Origin: Alloyangia pacifica
Lineage (GTDB): Bacteria > Pseudomonadota > Alphaproteobacteria > Rhodobacterales > Rhodobacteraceae
Direction: 5' to 3'
Assembly (NCBI RefSeq): GCF_020524285.1
Contig: NZ_JAIVKX010000002.1
Span: forward strand, 558,001-622,000
DNA: 64,000 nt
In this document: positions 47,765-58,091 of the stretch, piece by piece
Layout of the letters: the number at the start of each line of letters is the position of its first letter
How positions within the stretch are numbered: position 1 is the stretch's first letter
Translations under genes and position numbers: made by a program
Notes under the pieces: generated by a model
Told to the model about the DNA's origin: nothing
The model's input: the letters and a program-made list of their open reading frames with translations, nothing else
Databases searched by the model: none

Positions 47765-49926
47765 CTCCCAAGACCCGCCTGCTCGCGGCGGCGCTGGCCC
47801 TGAGCCTGCCGCTCGCCGCCGGGCTGCCGCAGCCGCTGCACGCCCAGACGAGCCCGCGCACCACCCCCGAAGAGGAAGATGCCCCGGCCATTCTCGTCGC
47901 CGACGAGGTCTATGTCGAAGACGGCAACCGCCTGATCGCACAAGGCAATGTCGAGGCTCTGCAGGATGGCACACGGCTCGCTGCCAGCCGGATCGTCTAC
48001 GACCAGCAAGCCGGCACCCTGCAGATCGAGGGACCGGTGCGGATCACCGATCCCTCGGGCACCCTGCTGCTCGCCGACAGCGCCGAGCTGCAGGAGGGGC
48101 TGCGCGACGGCATCCTGTCGGGCGCGCGCATCGTCATGGAAGAGCAGCTGCAGCTCGCCGCCGTCGAGGCACGCCGGGCCGAGGGGCGCTTTACCCAGCT
48201 CAGCCGCGTCGCGGTCAGCTCCTGCCAGGTCTGCGGCCCCGACGAGGTTCCGCTCTGGTCGATCCGCGCCGACCGCGTGGTGCACGACCAGGAGGCGCAG
48301 CAGATCTATTTCGAGGGCGCGCAGTTTCGCGTGCTCGACGTGCCGATCCTCTGGGTGCCGAGCCTGCGCCTGCCGGACCCCACGCTGGAGCGCACCCGCG
48401 GTTTCCTGATCCCGACCTTCCGCAGCTCGACGCTGCTCGGCTTCGGGATCAAGCTGCCCTATTTCATTCCCATCGGCGACCACCAGGACGTCACGCTCAC
48501 GCCCTACTCCTCGCCGGTGACCAAGACGCTCGAGGCGCGCTATCGCCGCGCCTTCGCCAATGGCGACGTCGAGGTCAACGGCGCGCTGACCCGCGACACG
48601 CTGACCAGCGACGAGACCCGCGGCTACCTCTTCGCCGAGGGCAACTTCGGGTTGCGCAACGAGTTCCAGCTCGACTTCGACCTCAAGATGGTCAGCGACG
48701 AGGCCTATCTCAACGATTACGACTACGACGACCTCGACCGTCTCGACAGCACGATCGAGCTGTCGCGGGCGCGCGCGGACGACCTGCTGCGGCTCGGCCT
48801 GGCGCACTACCAGTCGCTGCGCGCGTCGGAAAAGGACGCGCTGCTGCCGTCCTGGATCGTCGATGCCTCCTACGAGAAGCGCTTCTTCCCGACCCGCGTC
48901 GGCGGCGAGCTGCGGCTCGGCACCGAGCTGCACGGGCACTACCGCACCTCCTCGGATGACATCGAGGGCCGCGACGTCGCCCGGCTCACCGCCGAGGCGA
49001 GCTGGCGCCGGCGCTGGACGCTGGACGGCGGGCTGCGCTTCGGGCTGACCACGCAGCTCTGGTTCGACCGCTACGCCTACCGCCAGGACAGCACCTCGGA
49101 AAGCGATGTGTCACGCGCCATGGGCGGCACCGCGCTCGAGCTGCGCTGGCCGCTGGTCCGGCACGCCGCCGACGGCGGGCACACGCTGCTCGAGCCGGTC
49201 ATGCAGTACGGCATCGTCGGCGGCACGCGGGTCAATATCGTCGCCGACGAGAGCACCCGCGTCGAGTTCGACGAGGCCAACCTGCTGTCGCTCTCGCGCT
49301 TCCCCGCCGCCGACCGCCGCGAGCACGGCCAGACCTTCGCCACCGGCGTGCGCTGGCTGCACGAGGCGCCCGACGGCTGGCGCGCGGGCATGACCCTGGG
49401 CCGGGTCTGGCAGGACGAGGTCGACGAGGACTTCAGCAAGTCCTCCGGCCTCGACAGCACGATGTCGGACTGGCTGGTCGCCGCCGGCTTCAGCAACGAC
49501 ACCGGGCTGACCATCTCGGCGCGCGGGCTGATGGACGGCATCAGCGACCTCAGCAAGGCCGAGGCGCGCGTCGACTGGTCCAACGACCGCATCGATCTCG
49601 GCGCCTCCTACCTGCTGCTGGTGCAGGACGCGGTCGAGGAGCGCGACGAAACCCAGTCCGAGTGGTCGCTCGAGGGCAGCTACCGTTTCGCCACCAATTG
49701 GACCACCTCGGCGGAATGGCGCTACGACCTTGCCGATCAACGCCTTGACCGCGCGGGCATGGGCCTGCAATACCGCAATGAATGCGTCCAGGTCGACTTC
49801 TCGGTGACGCGCAAATACGCGTCCTCGACCAACCTGGAACCGTCCACCGATTTCGGCCTCTCCGTGGCGCTGACTGGCTTCGGCACCGCGGAAAGCGCCA
49901 AGGAGTACCGACGCCAATGCAAGTGA
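47761..49926 (+). CDS. lptD: LPS-assembly outer membrane protein LptD
   Basis: 721 residues: signal peptide (1-28, ending PLHAQ), LptA-like beta-jellyroll (about 40-180, ILVADEVYVEDGNRLIAQGN), then the LptD beta barrel (about 190-720) beginning near CQVCGPDEVPLWSIRA and RTRGFLIPTFRSST. It inserts LPS into the outer leaflet. Two cysteines (CQVC) in the jellyroll-barrel junction and one near the end (CVQVD, final QC) could form the maturation disulfides. Confidence 0.95.
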   Translation: MTPKTRLLAAALALSLPLAAGLPQPLHAQTSPRTTPEEEDAPAILVADEVYVEDGNRLIAQGNVEALQDGTRLAASRIVYDQQAGTLQIEGPVRITDPSGTLLLADSAELQEGLRDGILSGARIVMEEQLQLAAVEARRAEGRFTQLSRVAVSSCQVCGPDEVPLWSIRADRVVHDQEAQQIYFEGAQFRVLDVPILWVPSLRLPDPTLERTRGFLIPTFRSSTLLGFGIKLPYFIPIGDHQDVTLTPYSSPVTKTLEARYRRAFANGDVEVNGALTRDTLTSDETRGYLFAEGNFGLRNEFQLDFDLKMVSDEAYLNDYDYDDLDRLDSTIELSRARADDLLRLGLAHYQSLRASEKDALLPSWIVDASYEKRFFPTRVGGELRLGTELHGHYRTSSDDIEGRDVARLTAEASWRRRWTLDGGLRFGLTTQLWFDRYAYRQDSTSESDVSRAMGGTALELRWPLVRHAADGGHTLLEPVMQYGIVGGTRVNIVADESTRVEFDEANLLSLSRFPAADRREHGQTFATGVRWLHEAPDGWRAGMTLGRVWQDEVDEDFSKSSGLDSTMSDWLVAAGFSNDTGLTISARGLMDGISDLSKAEARVDWSNDRIDLGASYLLLVQDAVEERDETQSEWSLEGSYRFATNWTTSAEWRYDLADQRLDRAGMGLQYRNECVQVDFSVTRKYASSTNLEPSTDFGLSVALTGFGTAESAKEYRRQCK

Positions 49927-51143
49927 TCCCCGCCCGTTTCCTCCGCTCCGTCATCTGCGCGGCCGGCCTGGCGTTCGCCCCCCTCGCGCTCTCCGCGCAG
50001 GGGCTGTTCTCGCCCGCGATCCTCGTCGACGAGATGGTGATCACCAACTACGAGATCCAGCAGCGTGCGCGGATGATCGAGGTGCTGAATTCCGGCGGCG
50101 ACCCCGCCAACCTCGCCCGCGAGCAGCTGGTCGACGACCGGCTGCGGCTGCAGGCGGCGCAGGACGCCGGCATCGAGCCCACCGAGGAGGAAATCCGCGA
50201 CGGCATGGCCGAGTTCGCGCAGCGCGGCAACCTCAGCCTCGAGCAGTTCCTCGGCGTGCTGGCGCAGAACGGCGTCGAGGAGCAGACCTTCCGCGACTTC
50301 GTCCGCGCCGGTTTCGCCTGGCGGCAACTGGTGCAGGCGCGCTTCCAGTCCCGGATCAACGTCAGCGACGAAGAGGTCGACCGCGCCCTCTCGGGCACCG
50401 GCACCGGCTCGAACGTGCGGGTGCTGCTGTCGGAGATCATCATCCCGATCCGTCCCGGCACCGAGGCGCAGGTGCAGAGCCTCGCCGAGCGCATCTCGAA
50501 ATACCGCTCCACCGCCGAGTTCTCCTCTGCCGCGCGCGAGTATTCCGCCACCGCCACCCGTGGCGAGGGCGGCCGCCTTCCCTGGCAGGATATCTCCGAC
50601 CTGCCACCGGTGCTGCGCCCGCTGGTGATCGGCCTCTCGCCGGGCGAGGTCACCGCGCCGATCCCGATCCAGGGCGCCGTGGCGCTGTTCCAGATGCGCC
50701 AGGTCGAGGAGTCGGGCTATTCCGCTCCCGAGATCGCCTCGGTCGACTACGCCACCTACTACATGGCCGGGGGCCGCAGCGCCGAGACCCTCGCCAAGGC
50801 CCGCGTGCTGGCCAGCAAGGTCGACCGCTGCGACGATCTCTACGCCTTTGCCAAGGGTCAGCCCGCCGAGGTGCTGCAGCGCCAGTCGATGCCGCCCGCA
50901 GACCTTCCGACCGACGTGGCCTACGAGCTGTCGAAGCTCGACCCGGGCGAGGTCTCGACCGCGCTCACCCGCTCGAACGGCCAGACCCTGATGTTCCTCA
51001 TGCTGTGCAGCCGCACCCCGGAAGTCACCGCCGACGCCGACCGCCAGCAGGTGTCCATCGGGCTGCGCAACCAGCGGCTCAACCAGATGGCCGAGGCCTA
51101 CCTGTCGCAGCTCCGCGCCAACGCCTACATCGTCGAGAAATGA
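49917..51143 (+). CDS. SurA-like periplasmic chaperone / parvulin PPIase
   Basis: 408 residues. Signal peptide about 1-27 (ALSAQG). N-terminal SurA chaperone helices (AILVDEMVITNYEIQQRARM) and a parvulin-like domain (VRVLLSEIIIPIRPGTEAQV ... AREYSATATRGEGGRLPW ... VTAPIPIQGAVALFQM) at about 165-275, then a C-terminal arm. Assists outer-membrane proteins such as LptD, its operon neighbour. Overlaps lptD by 10 bp and pdxA by 4 bp. Confidence 0.92.
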   Translation: MQVIPARFLRSVICAAGLAFAPLALSAQGLFSPAILVDEMVITNYEIQQRARMIEVLNSGGDPANLAREQLVDDRLRLQAAQDAGIEPTEEEIRDGMAEFAQRGNLSLEQFLGVLAQNGVEEQTFRDFVRAGFAWRQLVQARFQSRINVSDEEVDRALSGTGTGSNVRVLLSEIIIPIRPGTEAQVQSLAERISKYRSTAEFSSAAREYSATATRGEGGRLPWQDISDLPPVLRPLVIGLSPGEVTAPIPIQGAVALFQMRQVEESGYSAPEIASVDYATYYMAGGRSAETLAKARVLASKVDRCDDLYAFAKGQPAEVLQRQSMPPADLPTDVAYELSKLDPGEVSTALTRSNGQTLMFLMLCSRTPEVTADADRQQVSIGLRNQRLNQMAEAYLSQLRANAYIVEK

Positions 51144-52117
51144 GCCCGGCGCTGCCCGTCGCGCTCTCCTGCGGCGAGCCCTCGGGCATCGGCCCGGAGC
51201 TGGCCGAGGCCTGCTGGACCGTGCTTGGCGCGGCGCTGCCGTTCTTCTGGATCGGCGCGCCGCAGCACCTGCCCGGCACCGTGCCGCACGTGCTGATCGA
51301 ACGCCCCGCCGAGGCCGCCGCAGCCGCCACCCGCGGCCTGCCGGTGCTGCCGCTGGAAATCCCCGGCCCGCGCGTGCCGGGCGTGCCGCAACCGGCACAG
51401 GCGGCGGGCGTGGTGGCCTCGATCGAGCGCGGCGTGCAGCTTTGCCAGTCCGGCGAGGCGGCAGCGCTCTGCACCCTGCCGATCTCCAAGAAGGCGCTGG
51501 CCGAGGGCTGCGGTTTCGCCTTCCCCGGTCACACCGAGTTCCTCGCCCATCTCGGCGGCGTGCCCGAGGTCGTGATGATGCTCGCCTGCCCCGAGCTGAA
51601 GGTGGTGCCCGCCACCATCCACATCGCCCTCGAAGACGTGCCGCAGACGCTGACCGCCGAGCTGCTCGAGGCCCGGCTGCGCATCACCCATGACGCCATG
51701 GCGGGCTTCGGCATCCCCCGGCCGCGCATCGCGGTCGCGGGCCTCAACCCGCACGCCGGCGAAGGCGGTCGCATGGGGCGGCAGGAGATCGAGATGATCT
51801 CGCCCCTGCTCGAACGGCTGCGCGGCGAGGGCATGGATCTGCTCGGCCCGCTGCCCGCCGACACGATGTTCCACGCCGCCGCCCGCGCCCGCTACGACGT
51901 CGCGGTCTGCATGTATCACGACCAGGCGCTGATCCCGGTGAAGACGCTGGGCTTCGACGAGGGCGTCAACGTCACCCTCGGCCTGCCCTTCGTGCGCAGC
52001 TCGCCCGATCACGGCACCGCCTTCGACATCGCGGGCAAGGGGCTGGCGAATCCCTCCTCGACGCTGGCGGCGCTGCGCATGGCCGCCGAGCTTTCGGCTG
52101 GCGCGGCGACGGCGTAA
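51140..52117 (+). CDS. pdxA: 4-hydroxythreonine-4-phosphate dehydrogenase
   Basis: 325 residues. Pyridoxal-5'-phosphate synthesis. N-terminal [43 protein letters not shown], and metal-binding His residues in [20 protein letters not shown] and [13 protein letters not shown] are PdxA motifs. ATG overlaps the upstream stop. The gene is commonly found with surA and rsmA. Confidence 0.96.
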   Translation: MSPALPVALSCGEPSGIGPELAEACWTVLGAALPFFWIGAPQHLPGTVPHVLIERPAEAAAAATRGLPVLPLEIPGPRVPGVPQPAQAAGVVASIERGVQLCQSGEAAALCTLPISKKALAEGCGFAFPGHTEFLAHLGGVPEVVMMLACPELKVVPATIHIALEDVPQTLTAELLEARLRITHDAMAGFGIPRPRIAVAGLNPHAGEGGRMGRQEIEMISPLLERLRGEGMDLLGPLPADTMFHAAARARYDVAVCMYHDQALIPVKTLGFDEGVNVTLGLPFVRSSPDHGTAFDIAGKGLANPSSTLAALRMAAELSAGAATA

Positions 52118-52223
52118 GGGTATAGAGGGGGCTCTGCCCCGCGCCCGTGCCCTGCGGGCGCACTGCAACACCCCAACGCCCCATTGCCCCAATACCGCGG
52201 CGAAACTGGAGAACCATGAAGAA
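52118..52223. other. Spacer between pdxA and rsmA
   Basis: Contains the GC block GGGGCTCTGCCCC and a CGCCCGTGCCCTGCGGGCG hairpin at 52128-52160, similar to the side blocks of the interspersed elements but without the GTATTT core. Confidence 0.45.
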
Positions 52224-53063
52224 ATGAGCGGGATCGACGGCCTTCCTCCGCTGCGCGAGGTGATCGCGACGCATCAGCTCAGCGCCAAGAAGTCGCTGGG
52301 CCAGAACTTCCTGCTGGATCTCAACCTGACCGCCAAGATCGCGCGGGCGGCCGGAGACCTGTCGAACATGGACGTGCTCGAGGTCGGCCCCGGCCCCGGC
52401 GGCCTGACCCGCGGGCTGCTCGCCGAGGGCGCGCGGAAGGTGCTGGCGGTGGAGAAGGACGAACGCTGCCTGCCCGCGCTCGACGAGATCGCGCGGCATT
52501 ACGAGGGCCGGCTCGAGGTGATCAACGGCGACGCGCTGCAGGTCGACCCGCTCGAGAAGCTGACCCCGCCGATCGCGATCTGCGCCAACCTGCCCTACAA
52601 CGTCGGCACCGAGCTGCTGGTGCGCTGGCTGACGCCGACCGACTGGCCGCCCTTCTGGTCGACGCTGACGCTGATGTTCCAGCGCGAGGTCGCCGAGCGC
52701 ATCGTCGCGCAGCCGGGGTCCAAGGCCTACGGGCGGCTCGCCCTGCTGGCGCAATGGCGCTGCGAGGCGCGCATCGTGATCAGCCTGCCGCCCTCCGCCT
52801 TCACCCCGCCGCCGAAAGTCTCCTCGGCGGTGGTGCATCTGAAAGCCCTTCCCGAGCCGCGCTACCCGGCAGACGCGAAGACGCTGGAGCGGGTGGTCGC
52901 CATGGCCTTCAACCAGCGCCGCAAGATGCTGCGCGCCGCGCTCAAGGGGCTGGCGCCGGACATCGAGGACAAGCTTCTGGCGGCGGGCATCGCGCCCACC
53001 GAACGCGCCGAGCAGGTCTCGCTCGAGCAATTCTGCGCCCTGGCACGGGTGCTGAAGGGCTGA
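52224..53063 (+). CDS. rsmA: 16S rRNA (adenine(1518)-N(6)/adenine(1519)-N(6))-dimethyltransferase
   Basis: 279 residues. [23 protein letters not shown] loop [14 protein letters not shown] and catalytic [14 protein letters not shown] (N-L-P-Y) are KsgA/RsmA hallmarks. Dimethylates two adenines near the 16S 3' end during small-subunit assembly. A three-codon mini-frame (ATG AAG AAA TGA) ends on top of the rsmA ATG, which may be chance. Confidence 0.97.
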   Translation: MSGIDGLPPLREVIATHQLSAKKSLGQNFLLDLNLTAKIARAAGDLSNMDVLEVGPGPGGLTRGLLAEGARKVLAVEKDERCLPALDEIARHYEGRLEVINGDALQVDPLEKLTPPIAICANLPYNVGTELLVRWLTPTDWPPFWSTLTLMFQREVAERIVAQPGSKAYGRLALLAQWRCEARIVISLPPSAFTPPPKVSSAVVHLKALPEPRYPADAKTLERVVAMAFNQRRKMLRAALKGLAPDIEDKLLAAGIAPTERAEQVSLEQFCALARVLKG

Positions 53064-53347
53064 GGCATCAAGCCGCCCGGCATCAAGGCGAAGCCGCCGG
53101 GCAATCGGTCGTCCAGCGTGGCGCCATCGGGCCAGGCCCGATGGACGAAGCCATCCTCGCGGGCTGACGCTTTGTCATTGTAGCGCAAAGCTCGCAGGGC
53201 ACCCTGATTTGGCCCGCATAAAGTGCAAACCTCAACTTTCGCAGCGCCATTCCACGGGCTGGCGCGCGCCCGGCTTGCCGTCGCAATGACCCAAAACGAA
53301 AAAGGCCGGGCTTCACGCCCAGCCTTTCCTGTTTCTGGCAGAAAGGC
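53064..53347. other. Spacer between convergent rsmA and mltG
   Basis: 284 bp, no supported gene; holds the mltG terminator near its right end. Confidence 0.5.
53296..53327 (-). terminator. Intrinsic terminator of mltG
   Basis: Minus strand AAGGCTGGGC-GTGAA-GCCCGGCCTT with one G-T pair, then TTTCGTTTT. Ends the fabF-mltG unit. Confidence 0.8.
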
Positions 53348-54508
53348 TCAGTTGCCCTGCGCCCGCTCCGCCTCGATCTTGCGCCATTCGGCGACGTTGC
53401 GGTTGTGCTCGTTCAGCGTTTCCGCGAAGGCGTGACCGCCCGAGCCGTCCGCCACGAAGTAGAGATACTCCGACTGCGCCGGGTTCAGCGCCGCCTCGAT
53501 GCTGGCGCGGCCCGGGTTGGCGATCGGGGTCGGCGGCAGCCCGTCGATGACGTAGGTGTTGTACGGCGTCTCGCGGCGCAGCTCGGACTGGCGCAGACCG
53601 CGGCCCAGCACACCCTCGCCGTTGGTCAGCCCGTAGATCACCGTCGGGTCCGTCTGCAGGCGCATGCCGCGCTCGAGACGGTTGACGAAGACCGAGGCCA
53701 CCATCGGGCGCTCGTCCGAGACACCGGTTTCCTTCTCGACGATGGAGGCCATGATCAGCGCCTCCTCGGGGCTGTCATAGGGCACGCCCTCGGCGCGGTT
53801 GGACCAGGCCTGCGCGAGGATCGCCTCCTGCGCCTCGGTCATCCGCGCGACCAGATCCTCGCGGCTGTCGCCGGGGCTGATCTCGTAGCTGTCGGGCGCC
53901 AGCGAGCCCTCGGCGGGCCGCTCGGCGACCTCGCCCTCGAGCACGTCGATCTGGCCCAGTTCCTCGATCACCTTCCAGCTCGTCACCCCCTCGGCCAGCG
54001 CCACGCGGAAACGCGTGCCGACCTCGGACTTGATCGCCTCGTAGCCCTCGGGGCGCGGCTCGTCGCTGGCCGGATCGAACTCGATGCGCTCGACGTAGCG
54101 CCCGGTTTCGGGATCGAGCTCGCGTACCTGCACCTCGGCGCTGTTGACGCCGATGCGGTAGACCACCTCGGTCCCGCAGGTCGAGGCGCCGCCCTTGGTG
54201 ACGATCTCGGTGATGTCCGACATCGAGGCATGCTCCGGCACGAGGTAGGAGCCCGCCTTCAGCTCGGTGGTCTTGTCGGTGTAATCCGCGCCGAGGCGGA
54301 ACAGCATGTCCGAGCTGACCGCCCCCTGCTCGGCGAGGTCACGCGAGACGCGGCCGAAGTTCGAGCCGCGCTGCACCTGCAGGCAGATGGGCTGCGCCAG
54401 AGGCCCTTCCGCGCTGTACTCGTTCTGAGCCCAGAGCAGGAAGCCCCCGGCGAGGAAGACGAGCACGACCAGGAAGGTCATCGCGTTGGAGGCGATGTTG
54501 CGCCACAT
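53348..54508 (-). CDS. mltG: Endolytic transglycosylase MltG
   Basis: 386 residues. One N-terminal membrane helix (about 8-28), a LysM-like/PASTA-adjacent region, then the YceG catalytic domain: EALIMASIVEKETG contains the catalytic Glu, followed by VNRLERGMRLQTDPTVIYGL and SPYNTY-type YNTYVIDGLPPTPIANPG. Cuts nascent glycan strands. Starts 1 bp after the fabF stop and probably shares its promoter. Confidence 0.95.
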   Translation of the reverse strand: MWRNIASNAMTFLVVLVFLAGGFLLWAQNEYSAEGPLAQPICLQVQRGSNFGRVSRDLAEQGAVSSDMLFRLGADYTDKTTELKAGSYLVPEHASMSDITEIVTKGGASTCGTEVVYRIGVNSAEVQVRELDPETGRYVERIEFDPASDEPRPEGYEAIKSEVGTRFRVALAEGVTSWKVIEELGQIDVLEGEVAERPAEGSLAPDSYEISPGDSREDLVARMTEAQEAILAQAWSNRAEGVPYDSPEEALIMASIVEKETGVSDERPMVASVFVNRLERGMRLQTDPTVIYGLTNGEGVLGRGLRQSELRRETPYNTYVIDGLPPTPIANPGRASIEAALNPAQSEYLYFVADGSGGHAFAETLNEHNRNVAEWRKIEAERAQGN

Positions 54509-54509
54509 A

Positions 54510-55769
54510 TCAGCTGACCTTCCCGAAGATCACGCTCGCGTTGGTGCCGCCGAAGCCGAAGCTGTTGGAGAGCGCGTAGTCGATCTTGCGGTCGCGCTTG
54601 GCATTGGGCGCGAGGTCGATCGGCGTTTCCACCGCCGGGTTGTCGAGGTTGATCGTCGGCGGCGCGACCTGGTCGCGGATCGCGAGGATCGAGAAGATCG
54701 CCTCGATCGCGCCGGCCGCGCCGAGCAGGTGGCCGGTCGCCGACTTGGTCGAGGACATGGTGACATTGCCCGCGTGTTCGCCGAGCAGCTTCTCCACCGC
54801 GCCAAGCTCGATGGTGTCGGCCATGGTCGAGGTGCCGTGGGCGTTGATGTAGTCGATCTGGCTCGCCTCGAGACCCGCCGACTTCAGCGCCGCGCCCATC
54901 GAGCGCAGGGCGCCGTCGCCGTCTTCCGACGGGGCGGTGATGTGGTAGGCGTCGCCCGACAGGCCGTAGCCGATGACCTCGGCGTAGATCTTCGCGCCGC
55001 GCGCCTTGGCGTGCTCGTACTCTTCCAGCACCACGATGCCCGCGCCCTCGCCCATGACGAAGCCGTCACGGTCGGCGTCATAGGGGCGGCTGGCCTTGGT
55101 CGGATCGTCGGCGCGCTTGGTCGACAGCGCCTTGCAGGCGTTGAAGCCGGCGATGCCGATCTTGCAGATGGCCGCCTCGGCGCCCCCCGCGACCATCACG
55201 TCGGCGTCGCCGTACTTGATCAGGCGCATCGCGTCGCCGATGGCATGGGCGCCCGTCGAGCAGGCGGTGACCACCGAGTGGTTCGGGCCGCGGAAGCCGT
55301 ATTTGATCGAGACCTGGCCGGAGATCAGGTTGATCAGCGCGCCGGGCACGAAGAACGGCGACACGCGGCGCGGGCCTTTGGCTTCCATCATCACGGCGGT
55401 GTTGGCGATCGAGTTGAGACCGCCGATGCCGGAGCCGATCAGAACGCCGGTGCGCTCGAGATCTTCCTTCTCGGTCGGGGTCCAGCCGGAGTCCTCGACG
55501 GCCTGCTGCGCTGCGGCCATGCCGAAGAGGATGAAGGTGTCGACCTTGCGCTGCTCTTTCGGCTCCATGTAGGCGTCGGCATTGAAGGTGCCGTCAGACC
55601 CGTCGCCGAGCGGCACTTCGCAGGCGTAGGTGGTGGTCAGACCCTCGGTGTCGAAGCCCTTGATCGGCCCGGCGCCCGATTGCCCGTCCAGAATACGTTC
55701 CCAGCTTTTCTCGACCCCATCCGCCAGCGGCGTGACAAGCCCCAGCCCGGTAACCACAACGCGACGCAT
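54510..55769 (-). CDS. fabF: 3-oxoacyl-ACP synthase II
   Basis: 419 residues. Condensing enzyme of fatty-acid elongation. Catalytic Cys in VTACSTGAHA, His in NAHGTSTMADTIE and in KSATGHLLGAAG; C-terminal NSFGFGGTNAS is intact. Start MRRVVVTGLGLVTPL with GAGAGGCAG upstream. An acpP gene is not adjacent within the window. Confidence 0.97.
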   Translation of the reverse strand: MRRVVVTGLGLVTPLADGVEKSWERILDGQSGAGPIKGFDTEGLTTTYACEVPLGDGSDGTFNADAYMEPKEQRKVDTFILFGMAAAQQAVEDSGWTPTEKEDLERTGVLIGSGIGGLNSIANTAVMMEAKGPRRVSPFFVPGALINLISGQVSIKYGFRGPNHSVVTACSTGAHAIGDAMRLIKYGDADVMVAGGAEAAICKIGIAGFNACKALSTKRADDPTKASRPYDADRDGFVMGEGAGIVVLEEYEHAKARGAKIYAEVIGYGLSGDAYHITAPSEDGDGALRSMGAALKSAGLEASQIDYINAHGTSTMADTIELGAVEKLLGEHAGNVTMSSTKSATGHLLGAAGAIEAIFSILAIRDQVAPPTINLDNPAVETPIDLAPNAKRDRKIDYALSNSFGFGGTNASVIFGKVS

Positions 55770-55882
55770 TGCTCTGCCTCTCTTTCAAGTTCCCAATGTT
55801 GACGCCGCTCATACCGCGCGGGCGGTCTGCTCGGCAAGCATAACGGTTAATTTGTGTGTCCCTTCAGGCGCCGAACAGGCGC

Positions 55883-56677
55883 TCAGGCCCAGTCTGAGCC
55901 GAGATCCGCCTGCGCCCGGTCGATCCAATGCTCGCGCAACCAGTCGCAGGGCTTGGAGTGGCGGACGAAGCTGCCGTTGTAGCCCTCCAGCGCCTCGGAC
56001 ATCTTGGGATGGCCGTGGAAGCAGACCACGCGGGCCTCCTCGGGCAGCCGCGGCGCGTGCAGCCAGTTGCCCGGGAACGGGTTGCAGTCATACTTGAAAG
56101 ACACGACCCAAGGGTCCGGAATATATTTAAAAACGCCGCGATCCATTGCCTTGTGAGAGGTGTAGCGTTGCTCCGACCCGCGGGCCTTTTCGACCTCTGC
56201 ATAGGCGTCCTTGGACAGATCCTCGTAGAGGAAACCATGCTGCGCGGGATCGAAGCGAAACACCGAGCCGTGCCCCGTGGGCCGGCCCTTGCGCTTCTCG
56301 GTCCAGTCGTGGCGCATGGCGATGGTGCCGGGTGCAAGGTCGTGGATCTCGCCCAGCGGGCCGGTGATCACGACGTCGAGATCGAAGCCCAGCACCGGCC
56401 CCTCGAGGTCGGGCACCAGACCGGGGCGGAACAGCGAGACCTTGCGCATGGCGCCCTGGCGGTTGGCGACGGCGAGCGCCGCGGCCATGGGCTCGGCGAA
56501 GGGTTCCACCGGCAGGTCGATGATCTCGATGTCCGGGTGCAGCCCCTCGGCGTGCTCGGTCATGCAGAAGAAGCGCACCGGGCGGTCCATGTGCCGGCGC
56601 ACGCCTGAATACAGCCGGTTGACGTATTCCGGGCCGAAGGCGGTGCCCCATTTGATGCAGAAGGTATTGGCGCGCAT
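55883..56677 (-). CDS. Glycosyltransferase-like protein
   Basis: 264 residues. NTFCIKWGTAFGPEYVNRLY, RFFCMTEHAEGLHPDIEI and the acidic motif LGFDLDVVITG (metal-binding DxD type) resemble nucleotide-diphospho-sugar transferases. LHAPRLPEEARVVCFHGHPK follows near the C-terminus. Start at 56677 with CCGGAGAG upstream. Acceptor unknown; the protein could act on surface polysaccharide. Confidence 0.7.
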   Translation of the reverse strand: MRANTFCIKWGTAFGPEYVNRLYSGVRRHMDRPVRFFCMTEHAEGLHPDIEIIDLPVEPFAEPMAAALAVANRQGAMRKVSLFRPGLVPDLEGPVLGFDLDVVITGPLGEIHDLAPGTIAMRHDWTEKRKGRPTGHGSVFRFDPAQHGFLYEDLSKDAYAEVEKARGSEQRYTSHKAMDRGVFKYIPDPWVVSFKYDCNPFPGNWLHAPRLPEEARVVCFHGHPKMSEALEGYNGSFVRHSKPCDWLREHWIDRAQADLGSDWA

Positions 56678-56760
56678 GATGCTCTCCGGGTGGTTCTTGC
56701 CTGCGCTTTAGCCCAAAGCGCCGGCAAGTGCCAACCTCTCGGCGCGCGCCCGCAAACGCG

Positions 56761-58044
56761 TCAATGCACCGCATGGCGGATGCGGCGGATGCCGAACCAG
56801 ACCAGCAGCGCCACCGGGATCACCGCCAGCGCGGTCAGCGTGCCCTTCGAGACGCCCACCGCCGCGGCCACCGGGTAGAGCAGGTAGCCCACCAGCGAGA
56901 CGGCATAGTAGGAGATCGCCACCACCGAGAGCCCCTCGACCGTGGTCTGCAGTTGCAGTTGCTGGTCGGCGCGCTTGTCGAGGCTGGCGAGGATCTCCTG
57001 GTTCTGCGCCGAGCGCTTCACCTCGACGCTGGTGCGCAGCAGCTCGCCCGCCCGCATCGCCCGGGCCGACATCTCGGCCAGCCGCTTCTCGCTGCTCTTC
57101 ACGGTGCGCATGGCCGGCTCGAAGCGCCGCGCCATGAATTCGCGGAAGGTCTGCCGCCCCTCGAAGCGCTCCTCGCGCAGCACCGAGATGCGCTGGTTCA
57201 CCAAAGCCTCGTAGGCGGCGGTGGCCGAGAGCCGGAAGGCGCTCTGGGCCTGCACCGTCTCGAGCTCAGCCGAGACCCCGAGCAGCGCCTTCAGCACGTC
57301 CTCCTCGGGGCTGTCGCCGCCGGTCATCTCGGTCGACAGCCGCGTCAGGTTCTCGTCGATCCGCGTGAGGTCGGCGCGGATCGCGCTGACTCGGGTGAAG
57401 CCGAGCATGGCCATGGTCTTGTAGACCTCGATCTCGCACAGGCGCTGCACCACGCGGCCCACGCGCTGCGCACCCGTGCCCGCGTCGACGAAGACCGCGA
57501 AGCGTTGGTGCCCCGCCGGGTCGATGCGGAAGTCGGAGGCCGCGACCAGAGCATCGTCAAGCATGCTGCTCACCGCGATGCTGTCGTTGACGAACCAGTC
57601 CGCGCAGGCGGCATTGATCGTCGCCGGGTCCGACGGGCGGTCCAGAACGCGGATCATCGCCGAGGTCATCCGAACGCCGGGCGTCGCCTCGAGCCAGTCG
57701 GCCGGAAAGATCCCGAAATCGCGCGGATCGAAGGCGCCATCGCCCAGCCCCGGCAGGAAGGCGGTATAGGTGACGAACTCGGTGTGCAGTTCCCACTTGA
57801 TCTCGGCCTTGCCGATGCGCCCGGCGTAGTGCCGTGCCTCGGGCTGCGGATGCGGTGCGCCATGGCGGTCGAGCAAGTCGACCAGATGCGCCAGGTCCTC
57901 GCCGCGATCGCGGGAGGCGGCATCCGCCGCGCGCTTGACCGCGAGGAAGACCCCGCGGCAGGGCACTTCGAGCGTGGGAAACGGACGGGCGTGCAACTCG
58001 TTGGCGAGCTCGTAGCGCAGCGGGTGATCTTTGATGGGCGGCAT
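56761..58044 (-). CDS. DUF3422-family membrane protein
   Basis: 427 residues. N-terminal HPLRYELANELHARPFPTLE is the family signature; long alpha-helical middle with coiled-coil parts (about 230-380), and two C-terminal membrane helices (about 365-385 and 395-415). Function unknown. Promoter candidate at 58092-58120. Confidence 0.9.
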   Translation of the reverse strand: MPPIKDHPLRYELANELHARPFPTLEVPCRGVFLAVKRAADAASRDRGEDLAHLVDLLDRHGAPHPQPEARHYAGRIGKAEIKWELHTEFVTYTAFLPGLGDGAFDPRDFGIFPADWLEATPGVRMTSAMIRVLDRPSDPATINAACADWFVNDSIAVSSMLDDALVAASDFRIDPAGHQRFAVFVDAGTGAQRVGRVVQRLCEIEVYKTMAMLGFTRVSAIRADLTRIDENLTRLSTEMTGGDSPEEDVLKALLGVSAELETVQAQSAFRLSATAAYEALVNQRISVLREERFEGRQTFREFMARRFEPAMRTVKSSEKRLAEMSARAMRAGELLRTSVEVKRSAQNQEILASLDKRADQQLQLQTTVEGLSVVAISYYAVSLVGYLLYPVAAAVGVSKGTLTALAVIPVALLVWFGIRRIRHAVH

Positions 58045-58091
58045 GGCTCAGGCTCCGGAAGGTTGTCGCGACACTAGCGCCCCGCCCTTCG

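Noticed and set aside
52216-52227. Three-codon leader (Met-Lys-Lys) before rsmA
   Set aside because: Its stop overlaps the rsmA ATG, but such short frames are common by chance; noted only in the rsmA entry.
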